This document shows, piece by piece, positions 21,309-31,903 of a stretch of 64,000 bases of DNA. The position numbers and the translations under genes were made by a program. Position 1 is the first letter of the stretch, and each line of letters begins with the position of its first letter. This DNA is from Vicia villosa (Eukaryota; Streptophyta; Magnoliopsida; Fabales; Fabaceae): assembly GCF_029867415.1 (NCBI RefSeq), contig NW_026705304.1, forward strand, positions 124,001 to 188,000. The letters run 5' to 3'. A model generated the notes under the pieces. The model was given only the letters and a program-made list of their open reading frames with translations. It made no database searches and was not told the origin of the DNA.

Positions 21309-21594
21309 ATAAGTAGGGTGTTTAAACACTTCCCTATGTATAACCGACCCCCCGGACTCCAGAATTTCTAGTCTAGGTGAAATCCCCACACTTAGCAAAC
21401 TCCTAGGGTTTAGTTGAGATCTTTTTTTCCCTTTCCTACTCGTAGGACCAATAAGAAAGTTCGTGTGATATCGTAGGAAGAACTGAAACAAAATTCATCC
21501 CACCACGGGCGCATTCTCCTTCCAAATTTCGCGTAAAGGGTTTAGCGTGCCGTCCTCCCAAGTGAAACGGGGAGGTAAAGAAAACGACACCACA

Positions 21595-21599
21595 TCAGG
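21595..21599 (+). repeat. Target-site copy right of the solo LTR (TCAGG)
   Basis: It pairs with GCAGG at 15515-15519, with one mismatch that is probably a later substitution. Confidence 0.7.
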
Positions 21600-22270
21600 T
21601 GCAAGACGAACCATTCGTATAACAATGGTAAGCAACATGTGATTAATCCTCCTCGCTGCAGGTTTCTTGAATGCATAGAGTGATAAGCATCTGCAAGCAA
21701 GGTTGGAACTGGATTTCCAATTAAGAAGATCTTAATTGCGTTGATGTCGATGAAATAGTTAATGTTAGGGAACAAAAACAATCCGTAGATAAGCAAAGCT
21801 AAGATTTCCTCAAAAGCGCTCATATCTTGGATGCTGACGAAGTACCGAGCTTGATCAAACAGGAATTTGGAAGGCAATCCTTGAATTCCTCCTCTACTCA
21901 CCATATGAGTTCTGATGTCGACTACGTTCAAAGGAGTAGTTGCAGCAATGATAATGTCGTCAGGATTCTTTTCCAAACCGGAGTACGGATCTTGCGTGTA
22001 CACGGGTATTCCAATCAGACGAGAGTACTCCTCCAACGTAGGCATGAGCTGATAATCTGGAAAGGTGAAGCAGTGATACGTTGGATCGTAAAACTGTACC
22101 AAGGTGGGAAGGATCCCATCCACAATGTTGGTATTAAGCAAAGGCAGAAGTTTTCCATACTTCTCCTTGATAGCCTGGGGGTTGACCACCAGTTTTCCGA
22201 GCTTTCCCAGTTCCTCGACCTGGGGAATCTTGAAGGTGTATTTCCTAGCTCTCTTTCTCCCATAATCCAT
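21596..22270 (-). pseudogene. ORF1 of element II, N-terminal part (before solo LTR)
   Basis: 225 codons run from the ATG at 22270 to the solo LTR. This ATG was chosen over the one at 22321 because the protein then starts in line with element III ORF1 (MDYGRKRARKYTF against MEKRYTKKYGF). Shared blocks include 'YGKLLPLLNTN', 'VQFYDPTYHCFTFPDYQLMP', 'LALLIYGLFLFPN' and 'INAIKIFLIGNPVPTLL'. Such proteins appear in legume genomes as hypothetical genes with a plant-mobile-domain-like region (name from memory); their role in Ogre is not known. The frame stays open to the LTR, so the insertion is what broke the gene. Confidence 0.85.
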
Positions 22271-23054
22271 GGTATAGATCCTTAAGTCCTTTCTTCGTTT
22301 CTCTCTTTCTATGAAGTTCAAAACGTTCGTTATTTAGTTTCCTTGAAAAACGACTCGAAAAAGACTCTTTTGTTTTTAGTTGTTATTAATGAATGATGCA
22401 TGAATGCACACACAAGAGTTTTAAACAAACATGGCGTTGAAGGGTATAGTGGTCATGAAGTCAAAACGCAAACCTCGCCCCAATGGTAAACTAAGGATAA
22501 GGATTTTTGTACCTGTAGAACGGGTTCTAGGGGTCTCAGAGTTTTTGCTCAACCTTAAAGATACGCTGATTGGTATCTATAAGAGAGTTTTCTCTGAGTG
22601 TAGTATCTGCGTGACAATTACTTCCGTAATCACCACTCTACGTCCTAAAAAAGGCTTTAAGTGGGGTTAATGTGTTTCTAGGTCCTCCTGGTACAAATCA
22701 GTCTCGGAATGCAGTGGCGCAGTTAATCACAACCAGCCAGGCAAATCCCCAGAGTAGAATTGTGAACCAAGATTAGAGGATCTTCACCGGGAAGACATCC
22801 TGCATCCTATCTTATGTTGCACTCAAATCCGGGTATAGGATTTCTCACCACAAGGGGGAATCAAGCCCTTTCCCGATACAGAATAAACAAAATAAACAAA
22901 TATAAATGCAGCAAACACATGAAATGACACAGAGGTTAGGCAGGACCTCTCTTGTTTGAGGGGGAATTTGGCATCCCTAATTCCTCATTGGGGCTGGACC
23001 AGCAACAGGTCAACCATTGGTTTGGATGAAAAACCAAGGTTTTTAACACTTATA
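22271..23054 (-). other. Leader of element II between PBS and ORF1
   Basis: About 780 bp of non-coding leader. No convincing gene or repeat was seen; the small open frame on the + strand at 22431-22670 has no known motif. Confidence 0.5.
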
Positions 23055-23072
23055 TCCCCAGCAGAGTCGCCA
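23055..23072 (-). promoter_or_regulatory. Primer binding site of element II
   Basis: On the - strand TGGCGACTCTGCTGGGGA starts 7 bases after the LTR end. A matching tRNA 3' end would read ...GAGTCGCCA. Ogre elements are reported to use tRNA-Arg (from memory). Element III has TGGCGACTTCACTGGGGA at the same place. Confidence 0.8.
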
Positions 23073-23366
23073 TTTTTTCTGTGGTGTCGTTTTTTTTTAC
23101 CTCCCCGTTTCACTTGGGAGGACGGCACGCTAGACCCTTCACGCGAAATTTGGAAGGAGAATGCGCCCGTGGTGGGAGGAATTTTATTTCAGTTCTTCCT
23201 ACGATATCACACGAACTTTCTTATTTGTCCTACGAGTAGGAAAGGGGAAAAAAGATCTCAACTAAACCCTAGGAGTTTGCTAAGTGTGGGGATTTCACCT
23301 AGACTAGAAATTCTGGAGTCCGGGAGGTCGGTTATACATAGGGAAGTGTTTAAACACCCTACATAT

Positions 23367-23382
23367 CTGTAGTACTCTACAG
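23367..23382 (-). other. Small conserved hairpin in LTR II
   Basis: CTGTAG-TACT-CTACAG, a 6-bp stem with a 4-base loop, about 285 bp inside the 3' end of the LTR. See the equivalent sites in the solo LTR and in element III. Confidence 0.6.
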
Positions 23383-24119
23383 GAACCTTCTCTGTGTCAT
23401 TTGTGTTTGTGTTTGCTAATGATTGATTGGGAAAGTTTCTCCTTTGTGTTAGGAGAAGGAATTGAATTGAAATAAAAGAAAGACAGACAGACTGACTGAC
23501 TATTTTTGGTATTTTATTAGCTCGCTGAGATTCCTTGTGAACCTCATGCCTACATATCCCTAATGGAAGTCAGAGCTTAATGTAGTTCAGGGAACTAATT
23601 AATTATTAATTGTTTTTGGGTGCCTTGCTTGAAGCTCAAGGTTGAAGCTTGAATTAAATCTCTGTTTACAGTAAAGAGACATGAAGTCATCTTTATAGAG
23701 AGGTATTTCTATTATTCCACCACAAACATTTTAAAAGAGTGACAGAATGATTGAATTCATTTCATTAAGAGAGTGACCTTACTTGTGTGTTTGCAAGTAT
23801 GCTAGTATCTCTTAAATGAAAGAAAGATGCTCGTCCAAATTAGGGAAAGTGTACAAGTCTGGGGATGTGCCAGAGCATGTCTTTCAGAGTCCTAAATGGG
23901 AGACTTTGATTGAAATTGAAATGTGTAATGTTTGTTTGTTTGAATGTGGTGAGATAGAGGAAAGATCTCTCTATAGAGATAAGCTATGTCTATCTACTGT
24001 ATAAAAGATTTGATTTTTTTAACTGGCTTGTATGAGGCCCAAGCTTGAGGTTTTTTGATTGATTGATTATTATTATGACTCTGGGAGAAAACTCCATTGG
24101 GGATTAATTTACAAGGGAT

Positions 24120-24530
24120 TTTTATGTTCTGTACAAAGCCCAGAATTGAGGCTGATTCTACTTAGGGAAAATCTATTTTGATGGGTTTTATTTGGTGTTC
24201 TGTACAAAGCCCAGAATTGAGGCTGAATCTAGCTGGGAAAAATATTATTTTCTGCCTTGTATGAAGCCCAAGGTTGTGGCGGACTCTTAAATAAACTGAG
24301 TATGGATGACTCTATGGGAAAAGATCCTAGATGTTAGGAATCTTTGACACACGACATATGGTTTATCTGCCTTGTATAAAGCCCAAGGTTGTGGCTACTG
24401 AACAATGAAGGACTCACTGGGGAGACTCTATTATCTGCCTTGTACAATGCCCAAGGTTGAGGCTTACTATTAACAGGGGAGTTTTATTGTTTTGGTGCCT
24501 TGTATGAAGCCCAAGGTTGAGGCTAACTGT
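24120..24530 (-). repeat. Repeats with CCTTG...CAAGG arms in LTR II
   Basis: Blocks such as 'gccttgtataaagcccaagg' recur about every 50-120 bp (near 24128, 24202, 24256, 24372, 24438, 24499). This is the inverse-strand equivalent of 20085-20545 in the solo LTR. Confidence 0.7.
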
Positions 24531-24589
24531 TTTTTGTTGGGTTTTGACTCTACTGAAGAATTTATTTATTAAAAGACTGATTTTTTGGA

Positions 24590-24905
24590 AGCTAACCCTT
24601 TCCAGGGATTTTGACTCAGTTGGTGAAATTGTCTGTTAAAAGACTGATTTTTGTCATGTTTTTGGAGGCTGACCCTTTCCAGGGGTTTTGACTCTTTTTT
24701 TTTTGGGGAAATTATCTCTTAAGAGAATGAAAGGAATGATTTTGGAGGCTGACCCTTTCCAAGGGTTTTGACTCTTTTTTTTTTTTGGGGGAAATTATCT
24801 CTTAAGAGAATGAAAGGAATGATTTTGGAGGCTAACCCTTTCCAGGGGTTTTTATTAAGATGAAAGAAATGATTTGGAGGCTAACCCTTTCCAGGGGTTT
24901 TTGTT
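24590..24905 (-). repeat. Repeats of 'ggaggctaaccctttccagg' in LTR II
   Basis: Five or so copies of 'aaccctttccaggg' with short spacers, two of which share a nearly identical spacer of about 75 bp ('aaattatctcttaagagaat'). Equivalent to 19720-20045 in the solo LTR. Confidence 0.7.
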
Positions 24906-26371
24906 AAAATGATTGGCAGAAAGATTATCTAGTGGAGACTTCTTGTTTAAAGCCCAAGATGAGGCTGACACTTGCTGAGGATAAGCAAACATGGATCCTA
25001 GACTTTGCTAAGGAAAATTGATGAAGATAAGGGTGACAGAGACTGTCCATGTCTCTCATTCCAAAAGGTGTACTCAATGTAAAATTGAGACAAACTTAGC
25101 TTGTTTAAAGTCTGGTTTAATTTGGAAGAAACTCACCAGGGTATGTTAAGAGGTGACTAAAGACCTGTTTCTATGTTTATAAGAAACCTGATGGGTCCTT
25201 GTATACAAGCTCAAGAGGAAGCTGGAAATGCTTTTAAGAAGCCTGTGGGTCCTTGTACGAAGCCCAAGAGGAGGCTATGTGGTTTTGAACTTATTTTGGC
25301 TTTAGGCAAAAAGGTAAGAGGTTTCACCGGGAATAATTCCTCTTTGGGTGGATGTGTCCTATTTTTTTGGATTCTAAGGTTTTTGCCAAGATGTTTCACC
25401 GGGAATAATTCATCTTGGGGGTTTGAACTACAGATCTCTAATTAGGAAAGAGCCTTCACCGGGAAGACATTCTCAATCCTAGGTCATGTTCCTATAATAT
25501 ATATATATATAGTTTAACTGTCCTAAGGTTTATACTCAAACGTAGTTCTAAACTAATATATATGCACAGTTTATATTTGATAGTAATTTAAATAAAGACT
25601 GTAAATGGAAAGCTTGTAAAGCCTAACCTGGATGGAGTGGAGGCCATTGAAGAAGTATGTACAGAGCCTTAACAGTAATTGGTGGATAACAGTTGAATAT
25701 ATATGTGATAAACAGTTAATGCTTTTTGAAAACTGAAGAAGTGAAGATGGACATAGGTCACATAGGTATCTGAAGAATTTCACCGGGAATAATGCCCTTC
25801 AAATACCAGAAGAATGTTTTGAAAACAGAAAGAAGATTTTGAAAATACAGTTTTGAAAACAAGCTAAGAAGAGAAGAAGGTGTAGGGACTTACACTCTAT
25901 TAGAGGCCCACTTAAAAATGATTTACTGTTTATGAGAAACAGTTGAAAATGATTGAAATGATATAAGGTTTTGTTGTTTGAAAACCTTAATCATCCGTTT
26001 AATCGGAGATTGAAAACAGTTTTGCAAATTGACAAAAGTCAACTTAATCAAGGTAAAGATAAAATCTATACCTAATTAAGACCTAAGTGATTAGGGTTTT
26101 ATCATAAAATTACTCACAAGAATAATTAGGTCAAAACAAAATAAAAATGTATATTTAAAGTATTTAAGAAAACACTTAAAACATACTATTTTAAACCTAA
26201 TAAAAATATATGAAATAAATAATATTTTTTATGATTTTTTTTATTATTCATAAAATAGGTATATTAAATAACAAGTGTGTGAAAAATGAAGTGAAAATGG
26301 ATTAGTTTGATAGGTTAAATTTATGTGAAATTTGTGAATAAAACAAAGGAAAATAATGGTAAAAAGTTGGG

Positions 26372-26447
26372 TTTGTCTCCTTCAAGGCTTGAACCCACGC
26401 CCTATAGGTTACCAAACAAAACAAATACCAACTGGGCCACGCGTGTG
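26372..26447 (-). other. tRNA-like unit 2 in LTR II
   Basis: On the - strand: A box TGGCCCAGTTGG (26439-26428) and B-box-like GGTTCAAGCC (26395-26386), 44 bp apart, with a T5 run just after ('aactttttacc'). It is the homologue of the unit at 18161 in the solo LTR. Confidence 0.55.
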
Positions 26448-26529
26448 GCTTTTTTAAGAAGGGAGCCCATGTGATTATATCTAGAACAAAGCAATGAATA
26501 AGCTAAAAAAGAAAATAAATGAACAAAAG

Positions 26530-26607
26530 GTCTGAGGGGGGGATCGAACCCCAGACCTAAGGCAAGGCAAGGCTTTTGGACGCGCGCTGTAACCACTGGG
26601 ACACTAT
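26530..26607 (-). other. tRNA-like unit 1 in LTR II
   Basis: On the - strand: A-box-like GTCCCAGTGGTTAC (26602-26589) and B box GGTTCGATCC (26550-26541), flanked by GGGG and CCCC arms, then a T4 run. It is the homologue of the unit at 18003 in the solo LTR. Confidence 0.5.
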
Positions 26608-27011
26608 GATGAATTCGTAGATAACACACCCATCATTCAAAATAAAATAAAATCAAATATGGGAAATTCAAAAAATGGCGCCACCATCTTCATCTTCAAC
26701 CTCAAGCTTCAAATTTTGAATTTGCTATCTCCTTCGTTTCTCAACCAAACTTAAAGATGTAAACATGGATTTTGCTCGTTTTTGAACGAGGATCATGATG
26801 GTATCCTTTAATTTCATTTATTTTCAGTGTAACTCAAAATTCGCACGTATGAACACCAAGAACCCTAAAACTAAAATTTAACATGAAATACTCTATATGC
26901 ATGATATGATGCAATTGATTGAGGGCTAATGATCCTTAAAGGTGCAGAAACCAATTGGTAACCTCATTTCTAATTTATCATGTGTGAATTATAGAGTTTG
27001 AAGTTCTTGAA

Positions 27012-27020
27012 ACTTACCTG
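27012..27020 (-). promoter_or_regulatory. Conserved splice-donor motif in LTR II
   Basis: On the - strand CAG|GTAAGTT, with GT at 27017-27016, lies about 400 bp after the TATA box and upstream of the tRNA-like units. Confidence 0.5.
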
Positions 27021-27407
27021 AAAAATGAAGATTTGGCTCTGATCAAAGTGTGTTGCAGAGTTGTTGCAACGATCCAGATAGCTTCAGTGATCCTCCTGGA
27101 AGGTGTTGAGATGCTTAACTTGGACTGAAAGTGCCCAGAACCTCTTGCTCGACCCCAACTGCAACAGCTCCAAGTGAGAGGTGAAGATGATGATTCTCCA
27201 CGCCCAGAAGTATTCCAGAGGTCTGGATCACCTCTAAATGCTTCCCCCAATGTGTTTGAATACTTACTTCCAAAGAGAGAGCTTTGGTTTGAAGAATCCG
27301 AGTCTTCTTGCCAAAGGACCTTTGAAAAAACTAAGTATGAAGAAAGAAGAGAGAAAGCAAGAATTCTGTTGCTTTGGTGTGATTTTCTACTGAGGTATGC
27401 CCTCCTA

Positions 27408-27415
27408 TTTATAGG
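27408..27415 (-). promoter_or_regulatory. TATA box in the 5' LTR of element II
   Basis: TATAAATA on the - strand followed by 'ggagggc', at the place equivalent to 17048 of the solo LTR. It would drive genomic RNA of element II. Confidence 0.75.
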
Positions 27416-28968
27416 CAAATGGTTCAGTATAGTTACAGAGGAGTGAGCTTGCTTAGTGAGGTTGATTTGGTTTTCTTGGCCATGAAGGAAGTTTGCAAAT
27501 ATCTCTTATGCAATGATGAGAATTTTGATTCCATTTGATCAATCCCCTAGCCCTCGATTTTGCTTGATCTCAGGGGACAATTCTGAGACAGAAATGAGCT
27601 CTAATTGGTTGGTGAGAAGATTCCTTGGGTGATTCATCAATTTGCCATAAATTCCCAAATGTAATCATTACATAATCACATGTTCTTGTTTTGGGAATCT
27701 TCCTCAATTCTTATGCTATGGTGAAAATGAATGCATGGCATGTTTTCAGTTGTGTTATGGGTCGTGTAGCATCCATAAGTGAGGTCATGTGCACAAAATT
27801 TCAAAGTTCAAAAATGAGGCATGACCTATAATTTCACTTCATGAGGCCAACTTTGAACAAGCATAACTCCTAGCTCAAAATGAATTTGGAGAAGGTTGAG
27901 CACAATTTGGAAAGCCCTAAACATCTACTTCAAATCATTAGTTTGGGGTTTCTTCAGAATCATTTGGGAAAATTGTGAAAAATGAGCTCAAAGTTGGATG
28001 AAAACTAGGTTAAAACACTTAGAAAAATTTCTAAGTTTTTATAACCTAAAGCTTCAAAATTCCAAATCTCTTAAATGGTTGATCTTTTGAAAAAAGTTCC
28101 TATGTAAGATTTTGTTTTATTTTGCAAGATCTACAACTTTCATGTTGGAAGTTTTTTGAGTTGTGTAGGTGAAATCTTGAGTTCCCACAATGCCCTCAAA
28201 AACCCTAATTCCCGACTTTTTGCTCCTTGATGATTCTTCTTGAATTTCTTTGGTCAAATGACTTTAATATCCATATATTGATGATATTGATCTTTGAAAG
28301 TCATGGTTTGACCAAAAATCTTAAAAGTCAAAGGTGATCCCATACAGTTGACTTTTTCCAAATAAAGTGAGATTTTGGACTTTTGTGTGGAATTAAGATC
28401 TTCTCCTCAAATGAGTGATGTAAATGGGTTATATTGAGGTAGTAGAGGTTCTTGAATCATGTCTTGAGTTTTGGATCCATGCCCTGATTAAAAGTCAACT
28501 ATCCAGATGAATTAGGTTAAAAACCCTAATTGTCGACCAGATGAAAATGATGACTGTAGGCTTTGAATTGAGGTGTGATGTCCAGTGGATCTTGTCATAT
28601 GAGCTATTTGAAGATGATTGATGTCTTTGAATGATCCCCTGGGGCTTTTTAGGGTTTCCCAAAGGTGATCCCTGATTTTAGTCCTTGATAGGCTCAAAAA
28701 CCCTAGTCTGGTGACCTGAGTAAACCTGTACTCAGATGACTGGGTGTCTAATCAATCATAGGTGAATATAAAAGTGAAGCCTTTGAGTCCTATGATTGTT
28801 TTAGAGGCCAATCCTTCTATTGATTGATCCTTTTCCTGAGTTTTCTTGTCTTTGAACATCCTTAATCAAATGCCAGATGAAGAAGTGACTGCTCTGGGCA
28901 CTTGCTCTGACCTGATGAAAATCCTGAAGATATGTCATCTCAGGGGGGTCAAAAATTAGGGTATGACA

Positions 28969-28973
28969 GAGAG
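28969..28973 (+). repeat. Right target-site copy of element II (GAGAG)
   Basis: The five bases directly outside the 5' LTR of element II. The partner copy is outside the window, so this is inferred. Confidence 0.5.
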
Positions 28974-29314
28974 GAGAAGAATCAATCATCTAGGTCCGAT
29001 TTCTTCTCCCGGTAGTTTAATTGAGAAGTTGGAGGAAGTTAAAAGTGAGGTGTGGAGGCATTTTTCTAGTAAATTTGTGGAGGAAGATTCGGAAAGAAGT
29101 ATGCTAGAGGGTGTCAATTTTGAGAGACTCTCTTCTGATGCTTCTAATTCTCTTGAAACTCCTTTTCTTGAAGAAGAAATCAAGGATGCCATTTGGAGTT
29201 GTGGAAGTTCAAAAAGTCCGGGGCCGGATGGATATTCTTTCTTATTCATCAAGAAGTGTTGGTTCTTTATCAAGAAGGATTTCGTTTGTTTTTTCAACTA
29301 TGTTTACTCGGGAG

Positions 29315-29319
29315 GTGAG
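29315..29319 (+). repeat. Left target-site copy of element III (GTGAG)
   Basis: GTGAG is identical to 51700-51704 on the other side of element III: a perfect 5-bp duplication inside LINE coding sequence. Confidence 0.95.
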
Positions 29320-29536
29320 TGTCGCGGGGAAAAATCGTTTGTCTTTTTTGGGATGAGACACCTGATGCCTTCTTTGGGCTCGAGTGCTCAAAAAATGATT
29401 TTTCTTTTGTACCGACCAAACTTTTTATTATTTCCAAAGGAGGAAAAGGAAAAAAGCTGCAATAACCTAAAAGTGGGGGGAGATCTTGGGTAAGAGGGTT
29501 GGTTATACGAAGGGAAGGTATTAGCACCCAACGTAT

Positions 29537-29552
29537 CTGTAGTACTCTACAG
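29537..29552 (-). other. Small conserved hairpin in the 3' LTR of element III
   Basis: CTGTAG-TACT-CTACAG, about 220 bp inside the LTR end, next to 'ggtattagcaccc', a block also seen inverted in the LTR of element I ('gtgctaatacctt'). Confidence 0.6.
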
Positions 29553-29989
29553 GGTTCTTTATTGTTTTTTATTCTATGCTACGGTGAAGGTTCTGTTGTG
29601 AAATAGGTGGGACCTAAGGTGTTTGTTTGATTATGCTCGCAAAGATCATCGCGATCCTCTGCATACATATCCCTTAGAGGGAATCAGAGCATCTGTAGCT
29701 CGGGGTCTACGGGTGCTAAGGTTTGAATGGTTTTTTTTTGTTTTGTTTTGCTCGCCAAGGATCGACCTTGTGCCTACGTATTCTCAAAGGGATGTTGAGA
29801 AAATCAGAGCAATCGTAGTTCCCACTTATGCTAGTGGAAGCAAAGGAAAATAGACAAATGTCGTCTAAATGCTAGATGTATCTAATCTATATCATCACAT
29901 ACATCTGTTTGATTTTGTTTGAAAATCTTTTCATTATAAGCCCGGGGCCATGCCACTTAGGGTGCTTAGAATGATAAAGATGTTTTTGT

Positions 29990-30210
29990 TCAACCAGCCT
30001 TGTGGCAAAAGTTTCAATGAAGTCAGCCTTGTGACAAAAACTTTGATTAATCAGCCAGCCTTGTGGCAAAAGTTTCAATGAAGTCAGCCTTGTGACAAAA
30101 ACTTTGATTAATCATCCAGTACGGTGGTAAAACAGTTTGATTGATTAGCCAGCCTTGTGGCAAAAAGAAAGTTGGATTGATTAGCCAGCCTTGTGGCAAA
30201 AAAGTTTGAT
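29990..30210 (-). repeat. Repeats of 'cagccttgtggcaaaa' in the 3' LTR of element III
   Basis: Six copies alternate between 'cagccttgtggcaaaa' and 'cagccttgtgacaaaa', with spacers such as 'gtttcaatgaagt' and 'actttgattaat'. An identical array is in the other LTR (47257-47475). Confidence 0.85.
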
Positions 30211-30319
30211 TGATTGATTGATTGTTTGTGATGATATAAAAGAGATACTCCTAACATAGAGATGAAAAATGTCTAATCTCCTAGGGTATTTGATTTGGAT
30301 ATTGGGGATGCTTATAAGA

Positions 30320-30600
30320 AGCCCGTGGGTCCTTGTACGAAGCCCAAGAGGAGGCTATCCGAGGGTCCTTGCATTGTAAGCCCAAGAGGAGGCTATGGGA
30401 GGGACAATCCAGGGTCCTTGCATTGTAAGCCCAAGAGGAGGCTATGGGAGGGTCACTCGTTTGTACAAAGCCCAAGGGGAGGCATGGTATAGTTGGTCTG
30501 AGCTCTTAGAGCGATTTCACCGGGAAACCATACTCTATGTCCTAACCTAAACTAGTGGAGATTCTTTGCACGAAGCCCAATAGGAGGCTATGGGGAACCT
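30320..30600 (-). repeat. Repeats of 'aagcccaagaggaggctat' in the 3' LTR of element III
   Basis: Five copies, several led by 'gggtccttg'. Read on the - strand, units contain 'cttgggcttcgtacaagg', the same core as the repeats in the element II family LTRs. The matching array is at 47590-47870. Confidence 0.85.
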
Positions 30601-31825
30601 AGTGTTGTACTAAGTTGAACAAGCACACATATCACACATATGAACAAACATGAACAAGTATGAACAAACATGAACAGGTATGAACAATTATATATATGAC
30701 AAAGTGTGTGTATATAATGGAGTTTATGAAGGAAATATACCTGTAAGCATGATCCATTTGTATACACAGGGGCTCGGGACTTACACTCGGGAAGAGGTCC
30801 GCTTGAGTTTATTCACAGCTATGTAAACAGGTATTTACAAAGTGGCTTGGGACTTATACCTACATGGAGGCCCATGGTATATTTTTGGGAAGATTTAAAG
30901 AAAACCTTCATTTTTATTTTGTTATTCAAAGTTAAAAAACAAATTGATCGATGTATGTACAAAAAGGTGTATGTACAATGAAATACCTAATTTCATGTAC
31001 AGGAATGGGACTTATACCTATGTGGAGGCCCGTGGTATTTACAAAACATGGTTGATTGTTTATTTACAGACGCGAGGTTTCGTCGTTTTGAAAACTGTTT
31101 GACAAAGTTTTAATTTGAAGAAGTTTTATTGTTTTTTTAAAAAACTGTACAAAAAGAAAAGAAATGGGACTTACACTCTCTAATATTCGAGAGGCCCCTG
31201 TTTTATTTTCATAAAACAGGGTGGGTGGTTTTGAAAAAAAGATGTGAAATTTATTGTTTTGAAAAACAGTTTGAAAAGTATTGTTTTGAAAAAGTTTTCT
31301 GTACAAAGAAAAACTGTAAAAGGAAAAAAAAAGAGTGGGTCTTATACTCTCTAATATTCGAGAGGCCCCACTTCGTTTTGAAAATCATTTTATCAATTAA
31401 AAAGGTTTAATCAATAATTCAAAAAGAAATGGTTTATCGTTTTTGAAAAGAATCGCGATCGCTCGCTTTAAAACGATTTGAACTTGACAAAAGTCAACTT
31501 AATTAAGTTTAAAACAAGTTTTAATGCTTAATTAAGTCCTAAGTGATTAGGGTTTGATCACAAAAGTATTTACAAGTGATTAGGTTAAAAATTTAAATGA
31601 AAAACAATATTTAAAGTATTTAAAAACACTTAAAAATGTATCATTTTAAACCTAATTAAAAACACATTAAATAAATCTTTTTTTGTGATTTTTTTTGATA
31701 TTGTCAAAATATGTATATTAAATAAAGAGTGTAAAAAAAATGAAGTGAAAATAATGAATTTTGATTGGTTAAATTAATTGGTGAAGTTTGTTAAAAAATG
31801 AAAGAAAATAGGTTGCAAAAAATTG

Positions 31826-31903
31826 GTTTTGTCTCCACTAGGGCTTGAACTCACGCCCTCTCTCTCACCAGCCAAAACATGGACCAACTGAGCTGCGCGC
31901 GCA
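31826..31903 (-). other. tRNA-like unit in the 3' LTR of element III
   Basis: On the - strand: A box AGCTCAGTTGGT (31894-31883), B-box-like GAGTTCAAGCCC (31852-31841), 42 bp apart, then a T6 run ('ccaattttttgc'). It is preceded by 'gcgcgc'. Homologous to unit 2 of the element II family LTRs. Confidence 0.6.

Larger units (their letters stand above)
15520..21594 (+). mobile_element. Solo LTR of element II family, + orientation (6075 bp)
   Basis: It starts TGTCATACCCTAATTTTTG and ends CGACACCACA. Both ends match the 5' LTR of element II read on the - strand (28968 to 23080), and the interiors align in order with many substitutions and indels, so it is a diverged member of the same family. It is flanked by near-identical 5-bp duplications and no internal retrotransposon DNA, the mark of a solo LTR left by recombination between two LTRs. 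It lies in opposite orientation to element II and splits ORF1 after a Leu codon. Inside it are a TATA box (17048), a splice-donor motif (17593), two tRNA-like units (about 18003-18086 and 18161-18245), repeats at 19720-20545 and a small hairpin (21293-21308). Confidence 0.9.
8619..28968 (-). mobile_element. Ogre-like Ty3/gypsy element II, nested and interrupted
   Basis: Order on the - strand: 5' LTR (28968-23080), primer binding site (23072-23055), leader, ORF1, gag-pro, a 338-bp intron, and the N-terminal part of pol. Two later insertions break it: a solo LTR of the same family in ORF1 (15520-21594) and element I inside the reverse transcriptase (boundary 8618/8619). The rest of pol and the 3' LTR must lie left of element I, outside the window. 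Element II itself sits in a LINE: the five bases GAGAG at 28969-28973 should be one target-site copy. It is inactive as it stands, also because reverse transcriptase motif A has lost its aspartate. Confidence 0.85.
23080..28968 (-). repeat. 5' LTR of element II (5889 bp)
   Basis: Read on the - strand it starts TGTCATACCCTAATTTTTG at 28968 and ends CGACACCACA at 23080, followed by the primer binding site. It holds TATAAATA at 27415-27408, a splice donor CAG|GTAAGT (GT at 27017-27016), two tRNA-like units (26607-26530 and 26447-26372), repeat blocks at 24120-24530 and 24590-24905, and the hairpin at 23367-23382. Its + strand neighbour at 28969 is LINE coding sequence. Its 3' partner is off the window, so insertion age cannot be read from LTR divergence. 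Confidence 0.88.
28969..29319 (+). pseudogene. LINE (L1-type) reverse transcriptase, middle piece
   Basis: This 351-bp piece lies between elements II and III. In one frame it reads ERRRINHLGPISSPGS, then 'ETPFLEEEIKDAIWSCGSSK', 'SPGPDGYSFLFIKKCW' and 'FFNYVY'. These are the segments just before the fingers of plant L1 reverse transcriptases. The frame continues exactly at 51700 after element III and its duplicated GTGAG are left out, so both pieces are one LINE. The 5' part (ORF1, endonuclease) must lie beyond element II, left of the window. Confidence 0.88.

Noticed and set aside
22431..22670. 79-codon frame on the + strand
   Set aside because: It lies antisense in the leader of element II, without known motif or promoter.
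15520..28968. One large foldback transposon
   Set aside because: The two arms have their own LTR ends; the left arm has its own 5-bp duplication and sits exactly in the ORF1 frame of element II, and the right arm is followed by a primer binding site. Two separate LTRs explain it better.
28963..29493. 176-codon open frame crossing into the LTR
   Set aside because: It is a chance fusion: two codons from LTR II, then LINE sequence to 29319, then LTR III read in the wrong sense. Only the LINE part is real coding history.
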